DNA from: Phytophthora sp. 'mugwort' | Taxonomy: Eukaryota > Oomycota > Peronosporomycetes > Peronosporales > Peronosporaceae | Direction: 5' to 3' | DNA: 64,000 nucleotides | Assembly: GCA_033558025.1 (NCBI GenBank) | Contig: JAUCEF010000013.1 | Span: 2,783,001 to 2,847,000 of the forward strand | Shown: piece by piece, positions 33,736 through 45,599 of the stretch | How positions within the stretch are numbered: the stretch's first letter is position 1 | Layout: every line of letters starts with the position of its first letter | The notes under the pieces: generated by a model | The model's database searches: none | What the model was told of the DNA's origin: nothing | Seen by the model: only the letters and a program-made list of their open reading frames with translations | Position numbers and translations under genes: made by a program

Positions 33736-35163
33736 TCAGTCTAATGTGGTAAGCATGCTGGCGTCCAAGTACGCGTTCGGGTGCATCACAATATTTGGGC
33801 TTGGGGGCCGATCTGGCACTGCAGAAACATCTTGATGGCTTGATTGCACGGCATTGAGCGCCGGTGAAGCCGCGCATGGGTGCGTCGCCTCGTAAAAAGC
33901 TTTGCACGCTCCCTGGCAATTGCCTGCAGAAGCTTGTTGCGTGATCTCCATTACAGTTTGCAGTGATAGGCCAGTGCCGCGCAGTTCATCCTGCAACGCT
34001 GGACGGCCCCAGTGATTGAACGGGCAGCCATGGTACTGCCCATGATTTGGTGAGCTGCCAGTGATGATCTGCTTGCAGTCCAGTGGCGCATAATCCTTCC
34101 TGGAACCTTCGAGTCCGTAGCTGTGGCGAATGTGGTAGGTGTACTCCTTGTCAAACTTGGCTGCAGGCATTTTCTTAGTGAACTCGGAGCGGAAAAACTG
34201 AATACACTCGTGCACGGAGAACCCAGCACCCTTGAGGAACATACGGTACTGCACGCGTCCATCGTACTTGAGATGGTGATTCTCGCGTAGCTTGCGGTGC
34301 AGTTGCTTCATACACAACGGAAAATGCTTCTCAGCAACCCCGTCGATCTCCGTCACCTCTAACTTTGGTCTGCCGGTTTTCTTCGTCATTGAACTGGCTG
34401 CTCCCGCCAATACTCGCGCCCCCATGACGAGCCCATCGAGTATCGGTGTCAACCGTTCCAGCTCGGGCCTCTGCGCAGGTATGGCACTGTACAGGTCCCG
34501 CATTTGTTCTTCCAAACACCGTCTGAAGTGATACACAGCTACGACACCCATCTTGCGAAGAGGTACCAAGCAGAACCCCTCGCGAATAACAATCTCGCGA
34601 TTCTTCACCAAAGCTGGAGCTTCCGTGAAAGGGACACGGTAGATGCCCATCTGCATTATATCACTCTCCGGGCTGTCTTCGTTCAGCAGTTCATACTTGA
34701 TTCCTTCATTCGCTAGTAAAGTCACTGCTGTATATGGTGGCAATTTCCTGAGCCGAACTGCGAAGAGCTTCGCTTCGGCAGTGACCATCCAATCCCACTC
34801 ATTCGAGACTCTGTATCCTTGCACACACACGCATACTTGCGATAAGCCATCGGCGATTTTTATTAATGGTCAGCAATAAGTTGGTTCATCGCATCACCTG
34901 CAAAATGCTAGTCGTAAGGCGTAATGGGAGAGTAGGTCGGCATCCGTGCCTTCTTGGAATACCGCGACTTCATCTACGAGATTTTTTGGTGATTTGGTGG
35001 TCGAATGCGAGCGCCACCGCGCACCGGTCTGAATAAGCAGCTTCAAACGTTTATGTCCCAGCTCTTGGAAGTCATCTAAGGCCACGCATCGCTTCGGAGC
35101 GGTATGGTAGAAGCCCAGCGGACTCGGCGCAGGCGCGGACATGTTAGTTTTTCTAGCGAACAT
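33736..35163 (-). CDS. PRIM2: DNA primase large subunit (4Fe-4S)
   Basis: The large primase subunit regulates RNA primer synthesis by the pol alpha-primase complex in the nucleus. Two exons, 34898-35163 and 33736-34810, join in phase across a GTGATG/ACAG intron to give 446 residues. The N-terminal domain shows LGFYHTAP, LGHKRLKLL and LSHYALRLAFCR. The C-terminal iron-sulphur domain has all four expected cysteines in context: FPLCMKQLH, PLDCKQIITG, QYHGCPFNHW and CQGACKAFYEATH. The highly conserved primer/template-binding block RKLRENHHLKYDGRVQYRMF is intact, as is YTYHIRHSYGLEG. A second ATG at 35142 is an alternative start. The tail after the domain is Pro/Ser-rich and not conserved. Function and integrity are well supported. 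Confidence 0.93.
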
Positions 35164-35479
35164 TTCGCGTGAAACTAAAAAATATATTTTTTTAGGAAAT
35201 AGGACATTGCTAAATTTAACTTAATCAAATTTCTAATTAGTCGTTTTTGAATTTAAAATGACTAATTTTCCATTTATGTCGATTTCGATTTTGAAGTGAG
35301 GTACATTAATGTCAATTAGTTCATCTAACGCCACTTAATGCCCATACCCGGCCCCTGCCATTTGTGGTGCTCAGCTATTGATCGGTATTGTGTAATACAC
35401 CTGGTCCCGATCTAGTCCCCCTGGGTTTACACCGTGCCCCTCTCGGCCTCCGCTAAAAAAAAAGGCCTCCAATGTCGTA
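35164..35479. promoter_or_regulatory. AT-rich upstream region of the primase gene
   Basis: About 300 bp of AT-rich DNA separates the PRIM2 start from the 3' end of the LINE relic. It must contain the PRIM2 promoter. No specific element is identified. Confidence 0.35.
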
Positions 35480-35584
35480 CATCCGCCGTGGCTAGTTTCG
35501 TGAGTGCGTCTCATCGCCTCGTGCTGACTTCTCCTTGTTGTTCATACCAGTCCAGGTCACTCCCGGTACTGGATGCTGACTGCG

Positions 35585-36034
35585 TTAACCTCTTGCAAAT
35601 GCAGTATGCTCCCGAAGTTGATTCGTCCACGCCCGGACCCCCAGTGCATCTGCCAGTCTCCGCGATTGCCAATACATGTCTGCCAGTCTGCACGCCTTTG
35701 GTGGCTTGCGGTGCGCTTGTTGTCGAATTATGTCCCTGTCGTAGCCTGCGACGTAGATCTGATCCCACCCTTGTTGTTGGCACGCTCTAAGTCCCAGTAG
35801 TAGCCCAATGTGTACCGCCTTCAAAGCCGTCATGCTTGCCCCCTCATGCGTGCGGCCACTTAGAAATACCACATCATGTGTGCCTGTTCCCCGGTGCACT
35901 GCTACCGCTGCGGTGCCACTGGTTCCTTTCTCCATCGGTCCTGGCCACCCTCCAGCGAAGGACACGACTACACACCGTGCCACCAGCCTTAACTGTGGTG
36001 CTGGCTCTCCCAGTTCCCGCCCAAAACGTGGCAT
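35585..36034 (-). pseudogene. RNase H domain of the LINE, active-site residues altered
   Basis: The frame reads VVSFAGGWPGP, then TALKAVHIGLLLGLRACQQQ, then VAGYDRDIIRQQ and ACRLADMYWQSRRLADAL. This is the block order of a LINE RNase H. The first catalytic position (usually D in F-D-G-G) is A, and the second block's glutamate is replaced, consistent with decay. It is the 3'-most coding part of the element. Confidence 0.6.
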
Positions 36035-38027
36035 ATCGTCCTCCTTAATTTCCGGCGTAATTGCTCCCCGAGCCTCCGAGGAGTGTCTTGCAATAGGTCT
36101 GCATGACTATATCTAATTCGGTTGCCAGCCCCGCCTTGTGGTGGCTCTCCGTGACGTCGCTGATATAGTCAAAATGGGCGACCCGCCATCGTCACACTAC
36201 CATCAGGTATAGCGCTGCTACAATGCTCCAGCACTGCTCCGTGATCCGCTCAACCATGTCTCCAACGGCCGCTACTGTGTCTCCGTCGTACTCCACGACT
36301 ACCTCTGCAATCGCGGTGATTATGCCTTGTGGTACCTTCGGTAACGTCAGCGAAAACGCTGCTTCCGCGTAATTGTCCAGCTTAAGCCCTGCTGACTTCC
36401 ATTTATCGATCAGAACGGCCCTTAGTTCCACCGCCGCCGGGCGTGCCCAGAACACGTGGTGAAGATCGACTCTGCCCATACGGACGCACGGTAGGTGCGG
36501 GCATGAGAAGCCCTCTGATATTGGATTGTAGAGAGAGAGAGTGCATTTCACTCGCTTCAGGAGCTACTCGCCCACGGGTTTAGACCCACGATCCACCTGA
36601 TCGTCGTCCATGATAGGCCGGCCAGATCATTCGCTGCGCTGACACTGAGTGTCCCCCATTTCCCCATTTCCCCTGCTTCCTAGCCCTCACGTGCTTTCTC
36701 CCTTTGGTATTGTTGGGCATGGCGTTCAGTTTTTATACGTTCGTCGTGGCGTAGCGCAGCGTCGTTTGCCCGCCCATAAGCACACCACTCTACCCAGTTC
36801 GGGTGTGGGTGAACCGCCGTGAGTGATGCGGTTGCTCCAACTTCCTATTGCATTCTGCCTACCAATTCTCGGTGAGTCGTGATTGCCCTCCTCGGCGTCG
36901 TCTGCCCGACCGCCTCGCCCCGCAGCACCACTTCCCCTTGCATTGTAAGTCTGATCTCTGGGTCAGGTGCACATGCGGGTGTTCTTTCGTACTGTACCGA
37001 ATTGTCCCGTCATGCGCCCCTGGCTGCAGGAAATTCAGTGCCACTAAATTCATGAGGTACTCCACTTGCCGCTTCACACCCGCTGTGGCCGGCCGATGCA
37101 GTAACGCAACGAGTAGATTGTCGCTGAAGTCCACATCCAGTGCAGTATATCCTTCAGTTGCTTCTCCGGACCGCATAACGCTCGGAGCCTGGTGTTAGGA
37201 TTAATGGTGGTGCCTGTTGCCGAGCACAGTCTCATCTCGGATAAGATCAGGTACGGGAGCAACTCATTGCAGAAGACGCCATTGGAAGTTTCTTTCACCT
37301 CCGTGATTGTAGTGCTGATGCATCCTCGCAATGCCGTTGTTTCCATCCACATTTTATTCCCCGTCCAGACTTGCAGAACCGGCCCCTTAAAGTAGCTTAG
37401 ACAGTGGAGTGCCCTTACCGTCGCATCTCTATCCGCGAGCGAGGCGGCACCACTGAGTGCCTGGCAGACCGACATCCCTGTGACCCATAACGTCTCCCTC
37501 AGTCGCAGTGAGCGCGTGGTGGGCGGTGGCAACGTCGGTGAAATGTACAACTTTGGTCCACCTGCTACATTAGTCTGGTTAGCCACCACGTCCCCCATCA
37601 CCAGCTCCGACTTGGTAGAGCTTTGTGCCCACTTATTTACCGTGACTGCTGCTAGAGCCAGCCGTTCGATCCTTAGATCTGGCATTACCAACTCCCTATC
37701 TGTACGAGGCATCTTGGTGATATGCCCGTCGACCCAGGCCCTACCTCCTACGCTCTCGTCGGAGAAGTGAGCGTGCCGCACAAAGTTTTTGATCATGCGT
37801 TGAAAGTACTGGACCGTCGCGGCGCTTGGACATTGGTGGCAGCCAACGTATAGCAGCTTCGGCACTATTCTCGCCCTTGAGATCTCACATCTCTGCTCCC
37901 CCGTGGCCGTTTTGCTCGTCACCAAATCAAGTCTAGTGACCAGTTGCGTTCTGTGTGTACTCCGCGTCAGGTATGCTTCCCGCTTGTAACCCCAAGTACC
38001 TGGACAGTTTGTCTGGGGCTTGGACCT

Positions 38028-38962
38028 TTAGCGGCGTAGTAGTTGCGGAATTGTAGTGAGTGCCTTCGGATTGAGCACAATCACCAGCGTTTTCCCTTCG
38101 TTTAGTCGCAGTCCTGCTGCCGTCGCAAATACCGCCGCCAGCGCCATGACGATGATGACCTCCATGACCGAGCTTACATAACTGGCAGTGTCGTCGGCGT
38201 ACCCTCCAACCTTCATAATCTCTTCCCCCGCGCCGCTGGGTAGTACGACCCCTTTGATCTGCGGCTCCATGTCCGTCTGTACAGCGTCCCCAGAACCAGG
38301 ATGAACAGCAGAGGGGCCAACGGGCACCCTTGCCGAATCCCACAACTAACGTTATTCCATCGTGAGTAATAACTATTAGCGAGGAATCTAAGTGTTGTTC
38401 CCTCGTGAAGCATGCGCATTGCCGCCACATATATCTCCGGAAACCCGAGCCATTCCAGTCTCGCGTACAGAAATTTTCTATCGACCGAGTCATACAATTT
38501 ACAGAAGTCCAATAGTATCGCCAAAGCCTCCGCTAGCACCAGGTCTTCCTTTGCCGCCGTCTGCGCCGCCGTGAAGATGGCGACAGTGGCGTGGATCGTC
38601 CGGAAAAGCTCAAAACCGTTTTGGTTCGCGTGAATGATCGAGAGGAGCTTGATGCTAGTCCATGTTGCTAGAACCCTCGTGAAGATCTTGTAATCCGTAT
38701 CCAGTAATGTCAGCGACCTGAAGTTCAAAGGATCTGTGGAGATACCGCCTTTCTTGGGACAGATGTCCGCCTCCAGAAATGATGGAAGAAACATTCCTGT
38801 CTTATACCAGCAGTTGTACAGCCTCGTGACTATCAGAATCAGTAAAGTCGAAAAGTCCCGATAATTAATCGTTACCCAGTCGATATTGGCCGCATGCCTT
38901 GCCCGGCTTGGAGCTGCCGCGACTTCGGCCTCCGTGAGTGGTACCTGCAGCCGTTCCAGCAT
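38028..38962 (-). pseudogene. LINE reverse transcriptase domain, frameshifted
   Basis: The minus strand from 38962 shows NFRSLTLLDTDYKIFTRVLA, then LAILLDFCKLYDSVDRKFLY (palm block with catalytic D), GFPEIYVAAMRMLHEGTTLR, and CGIRQGCPLAPLLFILVL. After a frameshift the catalytic YADD box appears as GGYADDTASYVSSVMEV near 38190, followed by AGLRLNEGKTLVI. These are RT blocks 2-6 in order. The frame break between RQGCPL and YADD inactivates it. Confidence 0.85.
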
Positions 38963-41900
38963 TTGGCTGTATTGGCCCCGTTCTCCAAGCCATCGAAGTA
39001 CCTCCAGGCGCTCCTCCGTAGTAGACTGTGGTTGTTGAAAAATGGGGCCAATGCGTCCGCTAATGTGTTCGCTTTGTCGTGAATGCCTCTGGGTTGAATG
39101 AACGGGAGCATCAAGCCGATGTCTAGCGTTATCTGCGTATTCAGTGCTGACCCTCTGTTGAAGAACCGCTTGGTGGATTTGCCGGATTTGTGGCCTCCGT
39201 CACGGTAAAATCTGCGTTGTCGTGTCGCACCTCGCGCTCTTATGCAGTCCGTGATCGCGTTCCAAACTCGCTGCAGCGGCGACCCTCCTCCTCCTTCCCC
39301 CAATGATAAGATATCCATGAGGTGTGATTGACTCCACCGTAGCTGTAATGCCCGCTTCCGCCTTCTTTATCCGCCGTTCTTGTTGTCGTAAGCGTATAAT
39401 GCGTTACGTATACGAAGCCCTGGCCGCTTGCGTTTTTGCTTCATCACCGCAAGTGTCGCCTTGTCATGGCAATGGAGTTCAGGATGCGGTAAAAAGCTTC
39501 CTGCGCAACACGGCTGTTTGCCATGATGGGGCAGCGCGGTGCGTCGTCTATCACCCTATCTTGGTCTCGGAGTGTGGTCCAGTCTGGCGGTTCCGATGTC
39601 AGTGCAGTCGGTCCTGCCCCCCGTTTCAACCTCGCTCCGTCTGCGCTGAGACCCACCTCGAGCTGTATAATGTCGAACCAGTCTCTGGCGAGTCTCGTCA
39701 ATTGCAGTCTGTCGTGAACCACGTCTAGTCGATCTCTGTGTTCCATCCCTCCAATGATCACCGTGTCGACCGCGTCCATGTCCTCCATCTGCTCCTGCCC
39801 GGTCAGCCTCGGCGCGCTGTATTCAATCTTCGCAATGACTTCCGAAAGTCATGAGTGTGTCGCTCAGTTCGCCTCAGCGAACGTGCGATCCCCCCCGCGT
39901 GCCACTTTGCAGCTGGTTCTCTGTGTTGCACCTCCTAGAAGTGTCCATCATCCTTCTTCGCCACTATCATAGCGGGGAGTACGTGGAGCCGTGCGTGGTG
40001 CTCCAGCAGTCCCTTTGCCGTGGCGTCATCAATGGTGCCCCCGCATCCGGACTCGTGGGCATGCACCTGCGCCTTGTGATAGTTCTTGTTATAGTAGCGT
40101 TGTATATACGTGTCATTATTCGCGGCCACATCGAAGTCAAAAATCGGTTCGCGTAAGTACTGCGCCATCGCTCGCAGTACCTCTTCCCCCGCCCAGAAAT
40201 CCGACGGCTTTAGGTTTTTACCGACCTGCTACGCTCCTGGGCGTAATTAGCGTACAGCGTAGCAGTTGCGGCGTCCTTGTTCGTTGGTGTGGACTGTATT
40301 GGATACAGCCGCTCCAGTTCGCGGCTGGGATCGACAATTCCGCATTCCACATTCTTCGCCTTAGTCATCATAAGAGTGTAAACGCTCCGCTTGATGATGT
40401 TGACATTCCGGACCACATCGCTAGTGAAACGCAGTCGTCCTCCTTCCACATACGTCTGGACTGACGATAAATTTGTTCTGAGCTCGCTGCGCATGCTGGG
40501 TTTTGGCCGCCGTAGCCACCGGATCCCTGGTTGTGGTGCCCCGCTTGGTAACAGTCGTGAAACCATCGCCATCTACCGCCATTAATCGCCGTGTCGCCGT
40601 CCCTAGTGACGTTTCCGTTGTGGGTCCCTGCCATCCGCCACTGCCTGTGCATTGCAAACAGTTCTGATGCCGTCTGCGTCCGATGTGGTCTCCGCCATCT
40701 GTACTAATGCAGCAGTGTCGGAGCCCACCACAGCGGCTGTCATCTCCGTTGCCACTATGTTTTGCAGAGTGGCTAGGAATGAGCCCAAACTGTCGCCATA
40801 TATGTGCTTATACTGCACAGCCGCACCCACCGAATACTGTCGTACTTGTCCGTCGAAGTTTCTGCAATGTTTCCCACTCGACCGGCCAGTTGGTGCGGTG
40901 TGCCTTACAGAACCCTGTCGTGTGGTAAGGCACGAATACATCTCGCACACGGTAATCTCGCCTAGACCAGATGGTGATGTATGGTGAGCATCTGTTCCTG
41001 TAGGCCCTGCTTTGTTACCGTTTTCAGCACGGTCGGACACTCCACGCTGAGGAATCGAATGACCACATAGCGATTGTCGAAGAACTCAGTATCGTCCGTT
41101 CTCGGTCGTTCTGTATCGACGATTCGCACCCCAGATAGTTGTCCCAGGGACGATACCAGTTGCACCAGTCTAATGTGCCTAAATTATATATGCGGACGGC
41201 GTACTACCTACGAAGTTGCGCTCAGCATTTGCATCGTTCAGCTGTGAGAATAGCTTCAGATGCGTCATGTTACGTCTGAGCTTGGCTCTGGGTGAGATGT
41301 CCGTTGTTAGCTTTGCCTCCACGTGCGTTTCATGAAATTGTTCCATCATGGCGCGTTGAATAAGCGACATGGCGACCTTGAGGAAATCGGGCGCATGAGG
41401 CAACTCCATTCCCCCATTCAGATAAGCTAGCAGAGCTTTGGTTTCCTATGGTGTCCGTTGTTTCAGCGCCGTGTCTTGGTGCACTGCTGACTCGACCATT
41501 GCGATCCGCCTAAGCACCGCCCCTTCTGCCATGTCTCTGGCCCGATGTGGTACTCCAGTGATGAAGTTGTCCTCCGCCCTTCCGTGGCGCCCAGTGCGGG
41601 ACCGGACCGCCTCTGCGTAGCTGCGAGGGATGAGCGCCTCCTGTGGCAGGACTATCAGCTTCGTCCTGCGTGGAGTGACTGGCTCAATTGCGTTGCCGCT
41701 GTCTCCCTTCTCTTGGTCCTCCCTGTGCGTCCGATGGTGTCGTCACAAGGTTCCGATGCAGGTCTGGCTACGTCGCATTGTGCATAGGCGAGTGGTGTGA
41801 TCCACTCCCCTGTTCCGCAATCGTTGGCAGCGCGCGCTGTCCGGCCGCCACTAGCCGTGTCGCGCCCGGAAGAAGCCCGTCGGGACGTGCCTCTCCCCCT

Positions 41901-42160
41901 GGAGGCCTTGCCCCGTGCCCGCCTCTGTCGGGAAGAGGCTCGATGGCCATTCCGGTGTGCATACGGTCGTTCCCCGATGCGGAACGAGTCGTACTTGCCG
42001 TGCCAACTTGTTATCCAAGCTGGGTTCCTCGTGGCAAATTCTCTCCGGTTCCCGGGGAAATTGCCGAGTGCTTTTAAGCGATGGTGGCTGCTTGCGCCGA
42101 ATCAGGAGGAGGAAGTGAAATTCACATAAAATGACCAACGGAGGAGAGCGGTTGCGCACG

Positions 42161-43405
42161 TAGTCATAGCAAACCCGCGCGCGATGCCCGGGAAGCAGGC
42201 CGCTCGGATTTGCGTAGGCGGGCCCAGCACCGAGCTTTTCAGCTAACCGAGCACTGTAGCAAGCCGAACTTAAAATCTTTTCCTCGCAGGAGCGTAGCGA
42301 CTGCCTTTGCGAAACAAAACCGAAGGTCGCGATGACATCGGTCCGCAGGAGGGCTAGGGGTAAAGGGAGATGGGAGGCCTTACATACAAAGTCAGTTTAA
42401 ACCAAAATGTGACGTGGCGTGAGTCGATGCAAGCGGCCTCTGTCCTTTTAAGCGACATAAATGGAAAATGAAATATGGTGCCGGTACAAACGATATGCTC
42501 GTTAAACCTATCCTACATTATCACAGATCAAGGCTATCAAATTCGTGCAGCACATGCTACTGCCATGAAATGCTCAATGCAGTAGAAATAATATTACTGA
42601 TATATATGAAGCCATGAACGAGAAGGCGCTTCGTCCGCACTCTGTAATGGGCAATGCAAACGCAGCCCAATGTAATGCGGTTCACTGAGTGCTCGGTCCA
42701 GGGTATGTCACTGTGTTCCTGGTGTGCTATTTCCACGCCACCAAGAGTGTATACAAGAAGACACGTTTGCTGGCGACTGGAGTAGCAGCGTGCGTGATGG
42801 AGGACATTGCACGACCTGCACTTATCTTCAAGCGAGTCTGGCTTTCACACGTCGTTAAGTACCGTACAACCTAAGTGGTAGAAGAGCCCAGAACTGGCCA
42901 CGTTTTGTTTTTTATCCTTTTCGAAGGTTCGCACGTGTGTGGCGCTGACAGTGTTTTCACACCCCGAGCAGCTTTGCAACTACTAACAACCCCTGTGGCA
43001 CATGCGATGCTGCAATCAAACGTGATATGACAATGCGGCGGAAGCTCCGTTTGCGGGTCCAAATTCTACTTGCGCGTGTTCCCGTGGAAGAATGGTAGCG
43101 CGGACGTTTTTAACAAAGTGCATGCCTGACGCTAGGCTTGTGCGTTGTGTTAGAGCTATGGCACAAATAGTAGCGTGACTTTTATGCTAAGGGGAACTTC
43201 AATAGCTCCACCGTGTCCATCTCTATCGTTATTAAACATCAGCCGAACCGTCGAGTGCTACTTGACCGTAGGTAACTCCGCCGAATTCTCCAACACCGTT
43301 CCCACGTCCACCGAGTCCTGCCCACCGTCGCCAGTTCCGCCGAGTCCATCGCCAACCGCACTAGTCTCACCGGGTCCTACACGACCTTCGCCATCCCCGC
43401 CGCGT
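42161..43405. other. Non-genic stretch, probably LINE 5' region and unknown DNA
   Basis: No family-like frame is seen. The GC-rich part near 42160-42330 may belong to the LINE 5' region. From 43230 a Pro/Ser/Thr-rich plus-strand frame lies opposite the helical minus-strand frame described next. Confidence 0.35.
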
Positions 43406-43666
43406 TCAACGAGACTTCAGCAGCTCCACCACGTTCAGCGCGGCCTTCGCTGACCTCGAGAAGTTCTCGACCGAGTCTTCCATCGACCTGAATAACTCGC
43501 TCAGGGGCTCCACAAACTTCGTCACACGCCTTACCTCCTGCAAAACCCTTGCCAGTTCCGCCTTTTTCGGATGTCCCGCGACCTTTAGCTCCTCCGCCAT
43601 TCCCAGCGCGACCAGCATCGCCCGCACCACGTCCTCATCGCTTGGAATATCAGCACTTGCAAGCTC
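43406..43666 (-). CDS. Uncharacterised helical open frame
   Basis: From about 43666 the minus strand is open as WELASADIPSDEDVVRAML and continues through amphipathic helix with PLSELFRSMEDSVENFS to a stop at 43406. No ATG precedes it in frame after the last stop, so it would be an internal or terminal exon or a relic. The opposite strand is also open but has biased Ser/Thr/Pro composition. I do not recognise the family; a transposon origin is possible given the neighbouring piggyBac remnant on the same strand. Confidence 0.3.
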   Translation of the reverse strand, partial: ELASADIPSDEDVVRAMLVALGMAEELKVAGHPKKAELARVLQEVRRVTKFVEPLSELFRSMEDSVENFSRSAKAALNVVELLKSR

Positions 43667-43854
43667 CCATCACTTACAGCACTACGCGCCGGGGCCGTTG
43701 CTATCGCTCGTACTGCGGCTGGCTTCTCCAAAAGCCTCAACACTATCACCATCAGTTCGCGGCGTAGCTTGGCTAGTTGACCATCGACTGATGTTGCCTT
43801 TGAACGGGAAGAATTTCTGGGGGTTATAAAATATGTGGTATTCCTCCCAGCATG

Positions 43855-44415
43855 TCACGCGACGTGGGGGGCACATCCAAGTTTGGCTTCTTGACGGTGC
43901 ACTACGTGACAAAGACACACGCCGTGCGTGAAACAATATTTTGTCACCTCTGTGGGGTATCGATCTTCCCACCGGCACACGATGCAGCGGCGACGCTTCC
44001 GGTTCTGACCATTATAGATCTGCTTGGACGTCAAAGACGAGCAAATTGTAGCAGGACTACCTTGGCTGCGGTCGGAACGAACGCTTGACGGGGTTTTCTT
44101 CATTGGCCATCGAAGCCTCCAAGTCCTCAGCGAAACACTTCCAAATAACACGCGCCCCTCACTGGGTGCCTGAGCCCACTGACCATTGATTAGCTCGCTC
44201 ACTAGCTCCGTCAGAAACGCGCGATGCGGATCTCGAGCTGTTGGATCCGGCCTCGCGAGGCGCCGAGATAGATATGCATATGCCCTAGCAACATCTATCA
44301 AAGCCACCGCTAGCTTCTTATGCCGCCTTTTGAAGGAATGACCATCAGCTATTGAAAATCGTCCTCGGATCTGATTAAGACGACCAACTCCCTGTATCGC
44401 GACAGTTTCGTGCAC
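43855..44415 (-). pseudogene. PiggyBac-type transposase, C-terminal remnant
   Basis: The frame contains KKLAVALIDVARAYAYLSRR, then DPHRAFLTELVSELINGQWA and, near the end, a Cys-rich finger RRRCIVCRWEDRYPTEVTKY with CFTHGVCLCHVV. That matches the C-terminal insertion-domain helices and cross-brace zinc finger of piggyBac (DDE_Tnp_1_7) transposases. The catalytic DDD core is missing and downstream frames break up. No TTAA-flanked ends were located. Truncated relic. Confidence 0.6.
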
Positions 44416-44499
44416 TCGACCAGTTTCTGCCGCTCATGTTTCAACCAATTAGAAAATAGAAAGAATATTTGGTAAACTATTAGTAGAAGTCTATCAGTT

Positions 44500-44796
44500 T
44501 TGCCAGCCAGTAAAACCATCCATACTGTATTCGGTCAAGACACATTTCCCGCCAAATCATCCAGTCACCAATTTCTATTGAGGGATACAACCACTACAAC
44601 CACCGCTATTCCAGCCACTACCACCATGCACGCGTACACGATCGAAGACCTGAACGATGCTGTGAAGCACGTTCTCGCTGGTGAGGATACTCGTTGTATT
44701 AGTGCTGCCACCTATATTCGGGGACGCACCCTTAGAAAGTGGGCTGCGAAGGGGAAAATGGATATTTTCGTTCCCCTGTCCGCGCACAGTTGTTAA
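44500..44796 (+). pseudogene. Isolated helix-turn-helix N-terminus of a transposase
   Basis: After a Thr-rich leader the frame reads MHAYTIEDLNDAVKHVLAGE, then CISAATYIRGRTLRKWAAKG. This has the Y-T-xx-D-L ... A-A-xx-Y spacing of pipsqueak/CENP-B-like DNA-binding domains at transposase N-termini. The frame ends soon afterwards without a catalytic domain. It is either a fragment left by deletion or the first exon of a lost gene. Confidence 0.4.
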
Positions 44797-45599
44797 GCTT
44801 CCTTTATCAAAGGGGAGAAATCTGCAGATTCAATGCGATATCTCTACCGAGATAGGTCGTGTGCACTATGCTACAGCGAGGCAGCATCAAGATTAAGACC
44901 AGCGCATCAATAATAATACAGTCACTTTCACGTTCGTGTTTGAGAAGAGCTTCAGCGAATGCGCGTCGCTTCTCAACAATTTCGTCGCAGTTACAGGTCG
45001 ATGGTTCAATTCGGATCTGCACAGTATATTTACAAAAGCATTCGAGATTAGTCAGTAAAAGCAACGGGATTATAATACAACGAAAATGTAGCACCTGCTT
45101 CATCGTATAGACCTTGCCACACAGCTTCTTACTTACGAGAGACGCGTTACGCCAAATTCAAATATAATCATAGTTTGAAGCTGCGCAACGTATACAGGCG
45201 GTATTCCTCTACATGTTCGACGAGGGCATCTTCCATCACTGGCGTGCACTTTATGTTCGTGGCGCGGCGGCCGCCTCTCGGCTTCATATCAGGCAACCCG
45301 CTGTCGATGATGCAGCGGGCTGTGGTGGCCGGAATCCCGTTGTAATGAGTCGCCAGTAACTAGTCTTGTCCATGTCTGTAGACGTCCAGCACGCGTGCAT
45401 GCTGGGAGAGCGTGCTTGGGCTCGCGGGGCTTGTCGCCCAACGCGGTAAATTCGGAAGTGATATCGTACTTCGCTCCTGTCCACCACTTTGCGTTGGGCA
45501 CTGCCCACATTGAATGAATCTAGATATTCTGGAATAACTTTTAAAACTAGGATGATACTTTACTTACTTGAGACTACTTTGAGCTGGTTTGTAGATGAA
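44797..45599. other. Non-genic stretch
   Basis: No supported gene, repeat or RNA is seen. Several short frames overlap on both strands. It lies between the helix-turn-helix fragment and the truncated Tigger copy. Confidence 0.4.

Larger units (their letters stand above)
35480..42160 (-). mobile_element. Degraded non-LTR retrotransposon (LINE) with reverse transcriptase and RNase H
   Basis: About 6.7 kb of minus-strand coding traces run in the order of a LINE. A gag-like part lies at 41.8-40.4 kb. An endonuclease/linker part at 40.2-39.4 kb includes VHAHESGCGGTIDDATAKG and RLDVVHDRLQLTRLARDWF. The reverse transcriptase is at 38.96-38.03 kb, a His/Cys region at 36.55-36.19 kb (CPHLPC ... LHHVFWARPAA) and an RNase H at 36.03-35.59 kb. 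Many frameshifts break it. There is no clear poly(A) tail or target duplication at 35.48 kb, so the ends are approximate. Clade assignment within LINEs is not attempted. Confidence 0.75.
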
